A stretch of 64,000 bases of DNA from positions 530,001 to 594,000 of the forward strand of contig JABTUZ010000002.1 in the NCBI GenBank assembly GCA_015075105.1. Direction: 5' to 3'. Below, one piece after another: positions 39,807 through 48,682 of this stretch; the stretch's first letter is position 1; the number at the start of each line of letters is the position of its first letter. The stretch is from Leptospiraceae bacterium. GTDB lineage: Bacteria > Spirochaetota > Leptospiria > Leptospirales > Leptospiraceae. The position numbers and the translations under genes were made by a program. Below the pieces are notes generated by a model. It had not been told where the DNA came from. It searched no databases and was given only the letters and a program-made list of their open reading frames with translations.

Positions 39807-40465
39807 AGTTTCTTTAAAAGAAAATGGCAGATTGCTTGTGCAATTTTTTCTTTTTTAGCTGGCCCAAAAGTAATTTCAATTCCATTCGTGGAGTATATTT
39901 GAACTGTGGTATCCTTTTCTCCAAAGCCTTTTTGGTTTGAATCGACATAATTTCCTATAATATAACTTAATCCTTTCTTGTTCAATTTATCAAGTGCATA
40001 CTTTTTCAAATTTTTTGTTTCTGCGGCAAATCCAATTGTTCTTGTATTTTTCCATTTCTCGAATTGAATTTTTTTCTTACACTCTATTAAAATATCCGGG
40101 TTTTCAATCAGCTCTATAGTATATTTGCCGGTTAAACTTTTTTTTATTTTTTGCCTTTCTTGTTTTTTAGGTCTAAAATCCGCAGGGGCAGCAGCCATAA
40201 TTAGTAGTGTAGATTCTTCAATCTCGGATAAAACCGAGTTTTTCATTTCTATCGTTGTTTCGACTTTGATAGTTTTTCCTTTTTGGAATGTCGCATAACG
40301 CTCAGTAGTGTTGCCGCAAATATAAACTATTTCAGGAATTTTTTTGCTAAGTTCGTATGCTATGCAATAACCCATTTTTCCTGACGACGCATTTGAGATA
40401 TATCTTACAGGATCAATCCACTCTCGTGTAGGCCCGGATGTAATAATCGCTTTTTTAAATGTCAT
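39803..40465 (-). CDS. coaB: phosphopantothenate-cysteine ligase domain protein CoaB (separate from CoaC)
   Basis: 220 residues equal to the C-terminal half of the usual CoaBC protein. It joins 4'-phosphopantothenate and cysteine. [24 protein letters not shown] is the substrate/nucleotide-binding start, and [10 protein letters not shown] and the later FAAET are typical. It begins with an ATG that overlaps the TGA of coaC (ATGA), so the two are translationally coupled and the split is a true gene boundary, not a frameshift. It would work with CoaC on successive steps of coenzyme A synthesis. Confidence 0.92.
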   Translation of the reverse strand: MTFKKAIITSGPTREWIDPVRYISNASSGKMGYCIAYELSKKIPEIVYICGNTTERYATFQKGKTIKVETTIEMKNSVLSEIEESTLLIMAAAPADFRPKKQERQKIKKSLTGKYTIELIENPDILIECKKKIQFEKWKNTRTIGFAAETKNLKKYALDKLNKKGLSYIIGNYVDSNQKGFGEKDTTVQIYSTNGIEITFGPAKKEKIAQAICHFLLKKL

Positions 40466-40992
40466 GAATTTTTCTGATGAAGTTGTGTCAGAATTTTTTG
40501 GATTTCGGATATATCTGCCATTTTTCCGTAACCTTCATCACCACATATAACTACTCCTTTTTGTGAATCGAGGACTATCACTCCATCATTTTTTAGTAGT
40601 TCAATATTTCTTTGAACAACTTTTTTGGAATACATTCCCGGATTCATGGCAGGAGCGATAACCACAGGGCAATTCGCTGCAAGGTAGGTGGAAGTGAGTA
40701 AGTCACCTGCAATTCCATGAGCCATTTTGCCGATTGTGTTAGCCGTAGCAGGAATTACAGCAAACACAGAAGCAAAATTTTTTACTTCAATATGAGGCAT
40801 TCCTGATTCAAACTTGTCTACCATCACAGAGTTTCCTGTAAGTGCTTCAAAGGTTATTTTTCCGATAAATTTAGTTGCGTTATGCGACATGATTACTTTT
40901 ACAGGAAGATTGTCTTTTTTTAAATTTCTGATTAGTTCGCAAGTTTTATAAGCGGCGATACTTCCTGTTACAGCAATTACGATTTCTTTCAT
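40462..40992 (-). CDS. coaC: phosphopantothenoylcysteine decarboxylase CoaC (separate gene)
   Basis: 176 residues of the FMN-dependent HFCD flavoprotein family, equal to the N-terminal half of CoaBC. Motifs are [13 protein letters not shown], the [19 protein letters not shown] block, APAMNPGMY and the flexible-loop cysteine in [13 protein letters not shown]. It decarboxylates 4'-phosphopantothenoylcysteine to 4'-phosphopantetheine. I prefer the ATG at 40992; a GTG at 41007 that overlaps the corC-type stop is the alternative and would add five residues. Confidence 0.92.
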   Translation of the reverse strand: MKEIVIAVTGSIAAYKTCELIRNLKKDNLPVKVIMSHNATKFIGKITFEALTGNSVMVDKFESGMPHIEVKNFASVFAVIPATANTIGKMAHGIAGDLLTSTYLAANCPVVIAPAMNPGMYSKKVVQRNIELLKNDGVIVLDSQKGVVICGDEGYGKMADISEIQKILTQLHQKNS

Positions 40993-41006
40993 TTTAATAA
41001 AACCCA

Positions 41007-42317
41007 CTAACCTTTTTTAATAAATTTTACTCGACTAATTTTATTCCCTTCCATTTTTTCTACTTGCAAGTCACCCATAGCAATTGAAATTGTAGTGCCT
41101 TCTTCGGGTAGATCTCCATACTTTTCTAAAATAAATCCGGCAATTGTTCTGACATTCACCATATCCGCTAAATTTTCACCTTCTAAAATTTCTTTTAGCT
41201 CTTCCAATTCGGCTTCTCCATCCATTGAGAAAACAGGGGACTCCTCTATTTGAGCGGGATCTACACCATGGTCATCTGTTTCATCCTGAATTTGTCCAAA
41301 AATTTCTTCAATGATATCCTCAAGAGTCAATAGCCCCGCAACTCCTCCATATTCATCTACTACTATAGCCAAATGTTGTTTGGCGTGTCTCAGTTTTTGT
41401 AAAACTTTTTCGATAGATAAAGTTTCAGGAACAAAGACGGGAGCTTGCATAATACTCGTGATTTTGTCTTTTGTGTTTTTTTTTGGATTCGCCATCCACT
41501 CGATAAATGCTTGAACATGAACTACTCCGATAATTTTATCAGTTGTATCTTCGTAAACAGGGTAACGAGAGAAGTTGTGCTCTGCGATAAGCCCTAAAAT
41601 TTTCTCCATTGATACGTTAGCCGGAATCCCTACAATATTGAGTCGGTGTGTCATCACTTCTTTTGCTTCGTGCTCGGAAAAAGTGAAAGATTTTTGAATC
41701 ATTTGAAACTCGGCGTTATCTATATTTCCGTGTTTATTCTGTTCTTCTATCAATATTCTCAATTCTTCCGGTGAGTGCAAAAATCTTCCTACGCTAAATT
41801 GCATTCCAAAAATTCTAAGAATCCCTGAAGTAATTTTGTTCATTATGAAGATAATCGGAAAAAATAAATAGTAGAAGAAAAATAACGGAATGGATGCTCT
41901 TAACGCAATAAATTCTGTCTTTTGTATAGCAATTGTTTTTGGTGCAAGCTCTCCTAAAATAATATGAAAAAAAGTTATTAGAATAAAGGATGCTGTGATA
42001 GAAAAAGCATGAATTGTAGCAAGACTTGAATTGAATTCAAAAAAGTTTAGTACCGCTTCCAATCTATGAACAATAAACATTTCTCCGAGCCAACCAAGAA
42101 GTAAACTTGCAATCGTAATCCCGACTTGGCAGGTGGAAAGCATATCGTTCAGATTGGCAACAGCTCTTTGGGTTAAGTAAGCTAATGGTTTATTCTCTTT
42201 GATTAGCTCCTCTAAACGAGAAGGTCGCATAGAAACTAAGGCAAATTCAGTGGCTACAAAAAATCCATTCGCAAGAATTAAAGATAAAATAATAGGTATT
42301 TCAAAAATTCCTTCCAT
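41007..42317 (-). CDS. CNNM/CorC (TlyC, HlyC-like) membrane protein
   Basis: 436 residues: an N-terminal DUF21/CNNM domain with four hydrophobic helices ([22 protein letters not shown]), a CBS pair near 220-330 ([35 protein letters not shown]) and a C-terminal CorC_HlyC domain ([19 protein letters not shown]). Relatives are Mg2+/Co2+ export or homeostasis proteins; in leptospires they are often annotated as haemolysin TlyC. A longer frame to 42407 would overlap the upstream gene, so I took the start at 42317. Its stop nearly abuts coaC. Confidence 0.88.
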   Translation of the reverse strand: MEGIFEIPIILSLILANGFFVATEFALVSMRPSRLEELIKENKPLAYLTQRAVANLNDMLSTCQVGITIASLLLGWLGEMFIVHRLEAVLNFFEFNSSLATIHAFSITASFILITFFHIILGELAPKTIAIQKTEFIALRASIPLFFFYYLFFPIIFIMNKITSGILRIFGMQFSVGRFLHSPEELRILIEEQNKHGNIDNAEFQMIQKSFTFSEHEAKEVMTHRLNIVGIPANVSMEKILGLIAEHNFSRYPVYEDTTDKIIGVVHVQAFIEWMANPKKNTKDKITSIMQAPVFVPETLSIEKVLQKLRHAKQHLAIVVDEYGGVAGLLTLEDIIEEIFGQIQDETDDHGVDPAQIEESPVFSMDGEAELEELKEILEGENLADMVNVRTIAGFILEKYGDLPEEGTTISIAMGDLQVEKMEGNKISRVKFIKKG

Positions 42318-42357
42318 TTCAGATTCGTCTTTTAGTTTTTTGGTTGAATCATATTTC

Positions 42358-43230
42358 TTAAAGATTCCATGCATCCAACCATTCATGGGAATCAATAATG
42401 AAACCATACTCTTTTTGTAAAATATTTAAGAAATCAGGAATGTGCGCTGCTCCATACAACATTCCGATTATTTGAGGGTTTTTTTGATTGAGTCGCTTTT
42501 GAACAAAACTCAATGCTACTTTATTTCTTTCTAAGATAAGTATTTTCCTTGCAAGTTTCATTTTTTCACTAAAACACAAATCATTGGCTGATGTGACAAG
42601 ATTTGATGCTATGATTTTTTTATACTCCTTTATCTTTTTTATAAATACTGGATTTGTTTCATCCATATTCTCTATTTCATTATAATTCTGAAAGGTATTT
42701 TTATTGTCGAGCGATAAATAATTCATCATCTTATGTTGAGAAATCTCATGTTTTTTTAAAATATTTTGAAATTCGGCATAATTCACATCTGCATTTACCC
42801 AATTGTACTCAGGAATTAATTCATCTACCTGACGAGCCAAAGAAACTTTTTTTGCAAAAGACTCTTGGTATTTGAGAATCTCTTTAAAATTGGTTTGTTT
42901 ATTTGCAACTTGTGCGATATTTTGTAAAATAGAATGTTTAGTATTGCTGAGTTTTTGAGTGGAAAAGGAAACCCCTTCGTAAAAAAGGACATCCATATCT
43001 TTTGAAAATACGTTGATTTTTTCGTAGTAGGATTTTTCTCCAATATGAATCACTCCGATTAGGTAAATTATATCTCCGGTGTCAGGAGAGACTAACTTGA
43101 ATTTCCCTGTTTGAAGTGATGAGTCTTGTAACCTTAAAAATCCGTCTTCTACTGAATGAAATTCTTGGATTTGAGAAAAAATTGAGTAGTGAATAAATCC
43201 AAAAAGAAAAATAAGGAGGAATTTCTTCAT
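42358..43230 (-). CDS. TraB/GumN-family exported protein
   Basis: 290 residues with a signal peptide (hydrophobic residues 4-17). The family hallmarks are two G-x-x-H motifs: [11 protein letters not shown] near residue 60 and GAAHIPDF near residue 265, with a Glu in YEGVS, which together form a metal-binding Tiki/TraB-like fold. Tiki proteins are metalloproteases, but most bacterial members are uncharacterised. AAGGAGGA lies just before the ATG at 43230. It starts 1 bp after the end of the MoxR-like gene. Confidence 0.8.
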   Translation of the reverse strand: MKKFLLIFLFGFIHYSIFSQIQEFHSVEDGFLRLQDSSLQTGKFKLVSPDTGDIIYLIGVIHIGEKSYYEKINVFSKDMDVLFYEGVSFSTQKLSNTKHSILQNIAQVANKQTNFKEILKYQESFAKKVSLARQVDELIPEYNWVNADVNYAEFQNILKKHEISQHKMMNYLSLDNKNTFQNYNEIENMDETNPVFIKKIKEYKKIIASNLVTSANDLCFSEKMKLARKILILERNKVALSFVQKRLNQKNPQIIGMLYGAAHIPDFLNILQKEYGFIIDSHEWLDAWNL

Positions 43231-43231
43231 T

Positions 43232-44668
43232 TTAATAAATGTCAATAGATTTAAACGCAGAAATCTCACCTAATCTTCTTCGAGATAATTTTTTTAATGA
43301 TACAAGCCCTTCAAGAATAAATTCTATTCCAGAAGCTAATAACTTCTCGTCTTTGTCTAAATTTTTTTCGTTCAATAAATCCCACATACTTGGTACAATT
43401 TCTAAAATATTTCTATATTCAGACAAAGGCATGCTATCAGAAATTTCTAATTTTTGAGAAGAATATACTTGCCTTGTAATTTCTTCAAACTCTTTAGAAT
43501 ACTTTTTTGGTGGAAAGTATTCTTCAAATACAGTTTTTGTAGCGAGGTCAATTAATTTCATTACCACTTGATACTCTGTAATAGCCTCGTCTCTATAGGG
43601 ATCAAGCTCAATTTTTCCAGAAGAAGACACAAACAGATTTCCAAGATCGGTAATTCTTACGATTCCATTCTTTTCACCAAAAAATAGGCTCCTTCTTCTT
43701 GCAGAACTTACTGCTGTTTCATAATTTGCAATACTCAATCTAGCACTAACACCGGATTTTTTATTGATCAGATGAGAATTTCTTGCTTGGATAGTAACTT
43801 CTTCTATAATCTCTTCAATAAAATTCGGAACGTCTATTTTAGGAGATGAAATCGGTAAATCAATCTCCTGCTTGGTGATATCTAAACCTATTTTTCGAGA
43901 TCTTGGGTAGTGAGTTCTAATTTCAGAACCAATACGATCCTTCAATTGAGATATAATTTTCCCTGTTCTGGAGTAATCTTCAGGATTTGCGGTAAAACAA
44001 ATAAACGAGTCTAATGAAAATCGAATAGGGATTCCACGAATTTGAATATCTGATTCTTCTAAAATATTAAACAAAGACACTTGAACAAGGTAGTCTAAGT
44101 CAGGGATTTCATTAATAGCAAAAATTCCCCTGTTCATCCTTGGTAGCAACCCAAAATAAATTGCTCCTTCCGAAGACAGAGCTTCCCCACCTATAATTTT
44201 TGAAGGATCAATATCTCCAATTATGTCAGCTATCTTAGAGCCTGGGGCTAAACGTTCAGCGTATCTTTCAGAACTATGAATCCATCGAATCGGTAAACGA
44301 TCTTTTTCTTCTGCCAATCTTCTCTTAGACTTTGCTGTAATCGGGTGAAAAGGGCTTTCAAATACTTCACTTTCATCTATAACAGGTATATACTCATCGA
44401 GAAGTGAGGTGAGCGACCTCATTATTCTTGTCTTGGCTTGTCCTTTTTCTCCTAATAAAACTATATTATGACCGGATAGAATTGCAGTAATTAGTTGAGG
44501 GATCACAGTATCGTCATAGCCGTGAATTTCAGGGAAGATTTTTTCTTTGTTTTTGATTTTCAAAGATAGATTTTCAGCCATTTCTACTTTAATTGGACGC
44601 TCTCTATACTCAGATTTCTTCAATTGTGCAAGATTGGATGGTTTAATTTTTTGGATTTTTGTTTTCAT
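43232..44668 (-). CDS. MoxR/ChlI-like AAA+ ATPase
   Basis: 478 residues. Walker A is GEKGQAKT near residue 75; the sensor and Walker B region reads GIFAINEIPDLD with an arginine-rich second half. ILSGHNIVLLGEKG and GAIYFGLLPRMNRG match the magnesium-chelatase subunit I-like branch of the MoxR group. Such ATPases act as chaperones that activate or remodel a VWA-domain partner. No VWA gene is beside it; the degenerate VWA protein at 20926 is the only VWA seen here. The start may instead be an internal Met near residue 30. Confidence 0.85.
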   Translation of the reverse strand: MKTKIQKIKPSNLAQLKKSEYRERPIKVEMAENLSLKIKNKEKIFPEIHGYDDTVIPQLITAILSGHNIVLLGEKGQAKTRIMRSLTSLLDEYIPVIDESEVFESPFHPITAKSKRRLAEEKDRLPIRWIHSSERYAERLAPGSKIADIIGDIDPSKIIGGEALSSEGAIYFGLLPRMNRGIFAINEIPDLDYLVQVSLFNILEESDIQIRGIPIRFSLDSFICFTANPEDYSRTGKIISQLKDRIGSEIRTHYPRSRKIGLDITKQEIDLPISSPKIDVPNFIEEIIEEVTIQARNSHLINKKSGVSARLSIANYETAVSSARRRSLFFGEKNGIVRITDLGNLFVSSSGKIELDPYRDEAITEYQVVMKLIDLATKTVFEEYFPPKKYSKEFEEITRQVYSSQKLEISDSMPLSEYRNILEIVPSMWDLLNEKNLDKDEKLLASGIEFILEGLVSLKKLSRRRLGEISAFKSIDIY

Positions 44669-44798
44669 TGTGTAAAAAATTATATTATTCTGAAATCTTT
44701 ACTTAAACTTACTAAAAGGGTTTGATTCTTCCAGCAAAAAATGTTTTTTTTAATTAGATTTTTTGAGAAAATAGAGAAAGAATACATAAAAAACAAAA

Positions 44799-44821
44799 AA
44801 CCCGCTCTATTCAAGCGGGTT
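44799..44821 (-). terminator. intrinsic terminator of the small basic peptide gene
   Basis: AACCCGCT, loop CTATTCA, AGCGGGTT. Read on the minus strand it is followed by TTTTTTGTTT. It stands 46 nt after the stop of the peptide gene and is the only convincing terminator in this gap. Confidence 0.88.
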
Positions 44822-44867
44822 CTAAGTAAATCTTACGATTTTTATATATCTAAAAAGTTTTTTTTAT

Positions 44868-44942
44868 TTATTTCTTTTTAGCAGCTGGCTTTTTTTTAGC
44901 AGCTGGTTTCTTTTTTGCTGCAGCTTTCTTTTTAGCAACCAT
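44868..44942 (-). CDS. 24-residue Lys/Ala/Pro-rich basic peptide
   Basis: ATG at 44942 is preceded by GAGGAGG, about the strongest ribosome site in the window, and the frame ends with TAA after 24 codons. The product starts MVAKKKAAAKKKPAA and continues as K-K-K blocks spaced by A-A or P-A-A, with 12 lysines, 8 alanines and no acidic residue. This is the composition of the C-terminal tails of histone H1 and of bacterial H1-like proteins (Hc1, AlgP). It would bind nucleic acid non-specifically or be a counter-ion for polyanions. A separate terminator and a promoter-like upstream region suggest a stand-alone, highly expressed transcript. Confidence 0.75.
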   Translation of the reverse strand: MVAKKKAAAKKKPAAKKKPAAKKK

Positions 44943-45271
44943 GAAAATTTTTCCTCCTCTCGGATTTGTTTCATATTCATTATTAAACTTAATGAATTAA
45001 TTTTGATAATGAATACTCTATTCAAGAGACATAATGAATTAAACCCATAAAAGTTGTAAAGAAAAAATAAAAAAAGTATAAATTTTTTTTCATTTTTTTT
45101 CTATGCTCATTATGCTTGAACTTTGATTACTTTTGTAATCTAAACAAATTATCGTTCATTAGTTGGAATAAATTCAGTTGATTTTTTTTATCCTTAATTC
45201 AAATTAAATTTTATTTTCATCTGTATAGAAACTATCGAATACAATGCTTCATATAGAATATTTGCAAAACT
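44943..45271. other. gene-free stretch upstream of the basic peptide
   Basis: 329 bp without a supported ORF. It must hold the promoter of the peptide gene on the minus strand and the 3' end of the moa operon. The octamer repeats listed at 44975-45039 are the only organised element I see; the remainder is AT-rich. Confidence 0.6.
44975..45039 (-). promoter_or_regulatory. TAATGAAT octamer array upstream of the basic peptide gene
   Basis: The octamer TAATGAAT occurs at 44990-44997, 45007-45014 and 45032-45039 and inverted at 44975-44982. The first direct and the inverted copy form a perfect 8-7-8 palindrome. The array lies 33-97 bp upstream of the peptide start, where a promoter is expected, so it may be an operator. 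In AT-rich DNA some repeats arise by chance. Confidence 0.4.
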
Positions 45272-45691
45272 CTATAAACCTTCTTTCCAATTTGATGAAT
45301 CGTCTTCAAATACTTCCTTCTTCCAAATAGGTGCATTCTTTTTTACGGAGTCTATGATGAATTGATTTGCGGTATAAGCCTCCTTTCTATGAGGAGAAGA
45401 AGTTATAACAACCACTGCAGACTCAAGGGGCATCACTACCCCTAAGCGATGAATGCAAATTGCGCTATTCAAATTCCATTTCTCAGTCGCTTCTTTTAGT
45501 ATTCCTTCTATAATTTTTTCTGCTAACTCTGTATGCGACTCGTATTCTAAGTATTTTACTGTCTTTTCTTTGCTATAATCTCTTGTTTCACCGCTAAATA
45601 GAACAATAGCTCCCGATTTCGGGTTGTGGTGCTCGCTTAATAATTCTCCTAAGTCGATTGGATCGCGTGTAAGATATTTCAAGATGATCAA
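45272..45691 (-). CDS. moaE: molybdopterin synthase catalytic subunit MoaE
   Basis: 139 residues. MoaE with MoaD converts cyclic pyranopterin monophosphate to molybdopterin. The family core is visible: GAIVLFSGETRD, YESHTELAEK, IHRLGVV, VVITSSPHRKEAY and the catalytic lysine region KKNAPIWKKEVFEDD. It overlaps moaD by 4 nt and is the last gene of the leftward molybdoenzyme cluster. Confidence 0.95.
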   Translation of the reverse strand: MIILKYLTRDPIDLGELLSEHHNPKSGAIVLFSGETRDYSKEKTVKYLEYESHTELAEKIIEGILKEATEKWNLNSAICIHRLGVVMPLESAVVVITSSPHRKEAYTANQFIIDSVKKNAPIWKKEVFEDDSSNWKEGL

Positions 45692-45930
45692 CCTCCGCTA
45701 CAAGGTGGAAGTAAATACACTAATGAGTTTTCTATTAAAGAAAATTCTTTTTCTACAATAGAATCATCTACTACAAAGGCTGAAATAGATAAAAGCCTTT
45801 CTGATTCAGGAGAAATGCTTAAGATTTTTCTTTCCAAGTCTTCGATTGTAGAAGACTTAGGCATATTGACCACAATCTCTCCTCCCAATAATTCTTTTAG
45901 ACCCGCAAATGTTTTTACTTTTATATCCAA
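45688..45930 (-). CDS. moaD: molybdopterin synthase sulfur carrier MoaD
   Basis: About 81 residues with a ubiquitin-like fold and C-terminal Gly-Gly (LLPPCSGG), the tail that is adenylated and thiocarboxylated. The long frame opens with TTG at 45942, inside moaA; GGAGGG followed by 5 nt before the TTG at 45930 fits better and leaves 1 bp after the moaA stop. It is translationally linked to moaE. Confidence 0.92.
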   Translation of the reverse strand: MDIKVKTFAGLKELLGGEIVVNMPKSSTIEDLERKILSISPESERLLSISAFVVDDSIVEKEFSLIENSLVYLLPPCSGG

Positions 45931-45931
45931 A

Positions 45932-46867
45932 TCACCCTCCAATTGATTGCATTGAAATAGAACTTCCCGAAAAAATTCTTTCTTTTTTCAATAAAATTGC
46001 TTTCTCAAGAGCTATCTTCAGCTCTTTTTCTTCTTTTTGTATTGGGAAATAGGTGTTTTCGCTTAAACAACCGTATATATTTCCTTTATAATCCATTCTT
46101 AACCTATCACAATCCGAGCAAAATGGATTTGAATGGTTTGAAATTACTCCAATTTTTATACTCCCTGGAATTTCCCAATAAGTGCAAGTATCTGACTTCT
46201 TCCTTCCAAGCTCGATTAAATTGTATTTCTGCTGAATGATTTCTATAATATTTTTTTCTGAAAAATAAAAGTCTTGATGAGAGTAAAAAATACTCCCCAT
46301 TTTCATAAGCTCTAAATAACGAGTAGTTATATTTCTTTCTTTTGCCCATTCCAGTATAGGCAGGATCTGGGTTTCATTTATACCTTTCATTACTGTACAG
46401 TTAATTTTAACCTCTATACCCGCATTTAGTGCAGACTCAATACCTTCTAAAACAGTACCTACCCCTTTAAATCTATTTATTTTTTGGAAAATTTCTTCAC
46501 TTATCGAATCTAAGGAAACATTAATGCTGTCTAATCCTGAATTTTTTAGACTAGTTGCTGATTTTTTTAGCCTACTTCCATTTGTAGTGAGTGCAATTCT
46601 TGGAATATTGAGTTTTTTTAAGCCTAAAATTAGCTCGATTAAGTTTTTGTAAAGACTTGGTTCCCCACCCGTTAGCCGGATCGACTCTAAACCTACAATA
46701 TCATGAATCCTAGAAATATTTTCTAAAATCTCGTTTACAGGGGTTTGCTTACCTGTGTTTACTAACTTACTTCCACTTGGAGAACAATACGCACAAGAAA
46801 AATTGCAGTTTTGTAATAAACTGACTCTTAACTTTTTAAACTGTCGGTTCTTTTTATCTATTATCAT
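45932..46867 (-). CDS. moaA: GTP 3',8-cyclase MoaA (radical SAM)
   Basis: 311 residues. MoaA makes the first molybdopterin intermediate from GTP. The N-terminal radical-SAM cluster is CNFSCAYC (Cys21, 25, 28), the C-terminal cluster is CSDCDRLRMDYKGNIYGCL, and the chain ends in the Gly-Gly dipeptide typical of MoaA (SIGG). AAAGGGG sits 6 nt before the ATG. The 135-nt leader before it carries three GAAA-loop hairpins and may be a riboswitch. Confidence 0.95.
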   Translation of the reverse strand: MIIDKKNRQFKKLRVSLLQNCNFSCAYCSPSGSKLVNTGKQTPVNEILENISRIHDIVGLESIRLTGGEPSLYKNLIELILGLKKLNIPRIALTTNGSRLKKSATSLKNSGLDSINVSLDSISEEIFQKINRFKGVGTVLEGIESALNAGIEVKINCTVMKGINETQILPILEWAKERNITTRYLELMKMGSIFYSHQDFYFSEKNIIEIIQQKYNLIELGRKKSDTCTYWEIPGSIKIGVISNHSNPFCSDCDRLRMDYKGNIYGCLSENTYFPIQKEEKELKIALEKAILLKKERIFSGSSISMQSIGG

Positions 46868-46869
46868 AG

Positions 46870-46999
46870 TAAACCCCTTTGCAATTTAGTCAAGCTACCT
46901 TGACCTCGGCTTGGTGTGGAGATTTCTCTCATACCTTTCGTCCTCTTACCATAGCTTTCGCCTTAGATAATTCGGATCGGAGTCGATTTTAAAAAATTT
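46870..46999 (-). promoter_or_regulatory. structured moaA leader, possible molybdenum-cofactor riboswitch
   Basis: Read on the minus strand, the leader contains ACTCCG, then TTATC...GGTAA enclosing GC-GAAA-GC (46946-46970), then AC-GAAA-GGT (46934-46941 region), then GAGA-GAAA-TCTC (46919-46930), then GTCAAG-GTAG-CTTGAC (46889-46904), then the RBS. Several GNRA hairpins directly upstream of moaA are what the Moco RNA motif (RF01055) shows in proteobacteria. The primary match is loose, so I call it a candidate. The last hairpin lies close to the ribosome site and could act as the expression platform. Confidence 0.42.
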
Positions 47000-47002
47000 G
47001 CC

Positions 47003-47926
47003 TTAGTGTCCCCCTCCAAGAATCATATTCAATGCGTGAAACGCTCCAGGTAAAATTGCATCCAAACTTTCCTTTGCACCATTGGAGCTACCGGGCAGGG
47101 TAACTATTAAAGACTCGCCTGTGATCCCTGCAATAGTTCGAGAAAGCATAGCCCAAGGTGTTCTTTCAAAACCATGGCTTCTCATCGCCTCTGCAATACC
47201 CGGAACTTCCTTTTCTAATAAAGGTTTCACTGCTTCTATTGTATTGTCTCTCGGTCCAAGTCCTGTTCCACCTGTTACAAAAATAAAGTGGATTTTTTGA
47301 TTAACCCATTCTTGAATCTGCTTTTGAATTATTTCTATATCATCGGAGACTATTTTTAAGTCCACTACTTCTACTTTGTATTTATCCATATACTTTTGGA
47401 TAATTTTACCGGACTTATCTTCTCTTTCTTTTTTAGAAGTTGAATCAGAACAAACGAGTATAGCCGATTTTGAATTTTTTGGGACTTTAAATTTCTTATC
47501 TGATTTGCCCCCTTTTTTTTCTAATAGTTTAATTTCTGAAATTTCCATTTCTAAATCAATCGGCTTTAATAAATCATAAATTGTAAGGGCTGTAACCGAA
47601 ACTGAAGTCAATAACTCCATCTCAATTCCTGTCTTATGTATAGATTTACCTTGAACAAGAATTTGGATAGCTCCCTTGCCATCAGAATAATTTTCTAAAA
47701 TTTGAAATTCAATCTGTAAAGAGTCTATAAATATAGGGTGGCAGTGGGGTATCAGAAGATGGGTTTGTTTGGATGCAAGTAGTCCCGCAGCTTTAGCCAC
47801 ATTGAATAAATCACCCTTAGGTAAATCGGAGGACTTAACGCGAGTAATAGTTTCTTTAGAGCAAACTACAAGCCCTGAAGCTTTTGCTTCTCTTAAACTA
47901 GAATGTTTATCACTTATATCAATCAT
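47003..47926 (-). CDS. MoaC-MogA/MoaB fusion protein
   Basis: 307 residues joining two molybdopterin enzymes. Residues 1-150 are MoaC (cyclic pyranopterin monophosphate synthase): DISDKHSSLREAKASG, LIPHCHPIF, GIEMELLTSVSVTALTIYD and KKGGKS. Residues about 155-307 are the MogA/MoaB adenylyltransferase fold: VTGGTGLGPRDNTIEAVKPLL, SHGFERTPWAMLSR and TLPGSSNGAKESL. Both active sites look intact. The fusion would tie the second step of pterin synthesis to molybdopterin adenylylation. It lies between the TauE/SafE gene (13 bp) and the structured moaA leader. Confidence 0.93.
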   Translation of the reverse strand: MIDISDKHSSLREAKASGLVVCSKETITRVKSSDLPKGDLFNVAKAAGLLASKQTHLLIPHCHPIFIDSLQIEFQILENYSDGKGAIQILVQGKSIHKTGIEMELLTSVSVTALTIYDLLKPIDLEMEISEIKLLEKKGGKSDKKFKVPKNSKSAILVCSDSTSKKEREDKSGKIIQKYMDKYKVEVVDLKIVSDDIEIIQKQIQEWVNQKIHFIFVTGGTGLGPRDNTIEAVKPLLEKEVPGIAEAMRSHGFERTPWAMLSRTIAGITGESLIVTLPGSSNGAKESLDAILPGAFHALNMILGGGH

Positions 47927-47939
47927 AGTCGATTTTCTC

Positions 47940-48677
47940 TCATATAATAAACATTTTTATAGAAGCAATTATTAAAACACAAAATAAAGCACCAAGGATC
48001 ACTTTATTTTCCATTTTTTTTGCACCGAGTGTCGAGCCGGCTAATCCACCTAAAATAACGCTTAGGGACCAAATCCAAACCGATTCGTTGATTTGTATGC
48101 TTTTTGAAAATTGGCCTACAAGTCCTGAAATAGAATTTACCAATATAAATAAGGCAGAAATTCCAGAAGTGTTTTTAATTGTAGCCCACCTGAAAAATAT
48201 TAATAAAGGAGTTAGAAAAATCCCTCCACCCACTGAGGTAAGCCCAGATAGAAAACCGATTGTAGATCCACTAACCACTCCAACCGGTATAGGGAGTTTT
48301 CTTAAGGTATAGTCGCTTTTCAAAAAACCTCTGATTACCATTACAAACGCAGAAAGTAAAAGTACAGCTCCCAGAAAAATTTTCATTTCTTTATTCGGTA
48401 ATATAACTCTTCCTCCAAGAAATGAAAATGGAACTGAAAAAATTGCAAAAGTTAAAAATACAGATAAAGAAAAACGCTTATTGTAAATATACTGAACAGA
48501 AGAAATCGAAGCAACAAGTATATTCATAATCAGGGCAGAGGATCTCATTTCCGGGGGACTAATTTCTGCAATTGCCATTATAGCTAAATACCCTGAAGCT
48601 CCTGCATGACCTACTGAACTATATAGCAGCGCTATTACAAAAAATAAAATCGGTAAAATAATACTACTAAACTCCAT
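47940..48677 (-). CDS. TauE/SafE-family membrane permease
   Basis: 245 residues with about eight hydrophobic helices in two halves. GHAGASGYLAIMA in the first half and GLTSVGGGIFLTPLLIF in the second are the paired G-x-x-x-G-x-G-G motifs of the TauE/SafE (sulfite exporter, DUF81) family. Members move sulfite, sulfoacetate or other anions. It lies between the chaperone and MoaC genes, 5 bp from the former, so it could serve the molybdoenzyme by handling an oxyanion substrate or product; this is inference from position. Confidence 0.85.
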   Translation of the reverse strand: MEFSSIILPILFFVIALLYSSVGHAGASGYLAIMAIAEISPPEMRSSALIMNILVASISSVQYIYNKRFSLSVFLTFAIFSVPFSFLGGRVILPNKEMKIFLGAVLLLSAFVMVIRGFLKSDYTLRKLPIPVGVVSGSTIGFLSGLTSVGGGIFLTPLLIFFRWATIKNTSGISALFILVNSISGLVGQFSKSIQINESVWIWSLSVILGGLAGSTLGAKKMENKVILGALFCVLIIASIKMFII

Positions 48678-48682
48678 ACAAA

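Noticed and set aside
46870-46999. Resemblance of GGTAAGAG and GAAA loops to RNase P RNA
   Set aside because: The segment is 130 nt, far shorter than RNase P RNA, and lacks its GAGGAAAGTCCGG and ACAGAA core elements.
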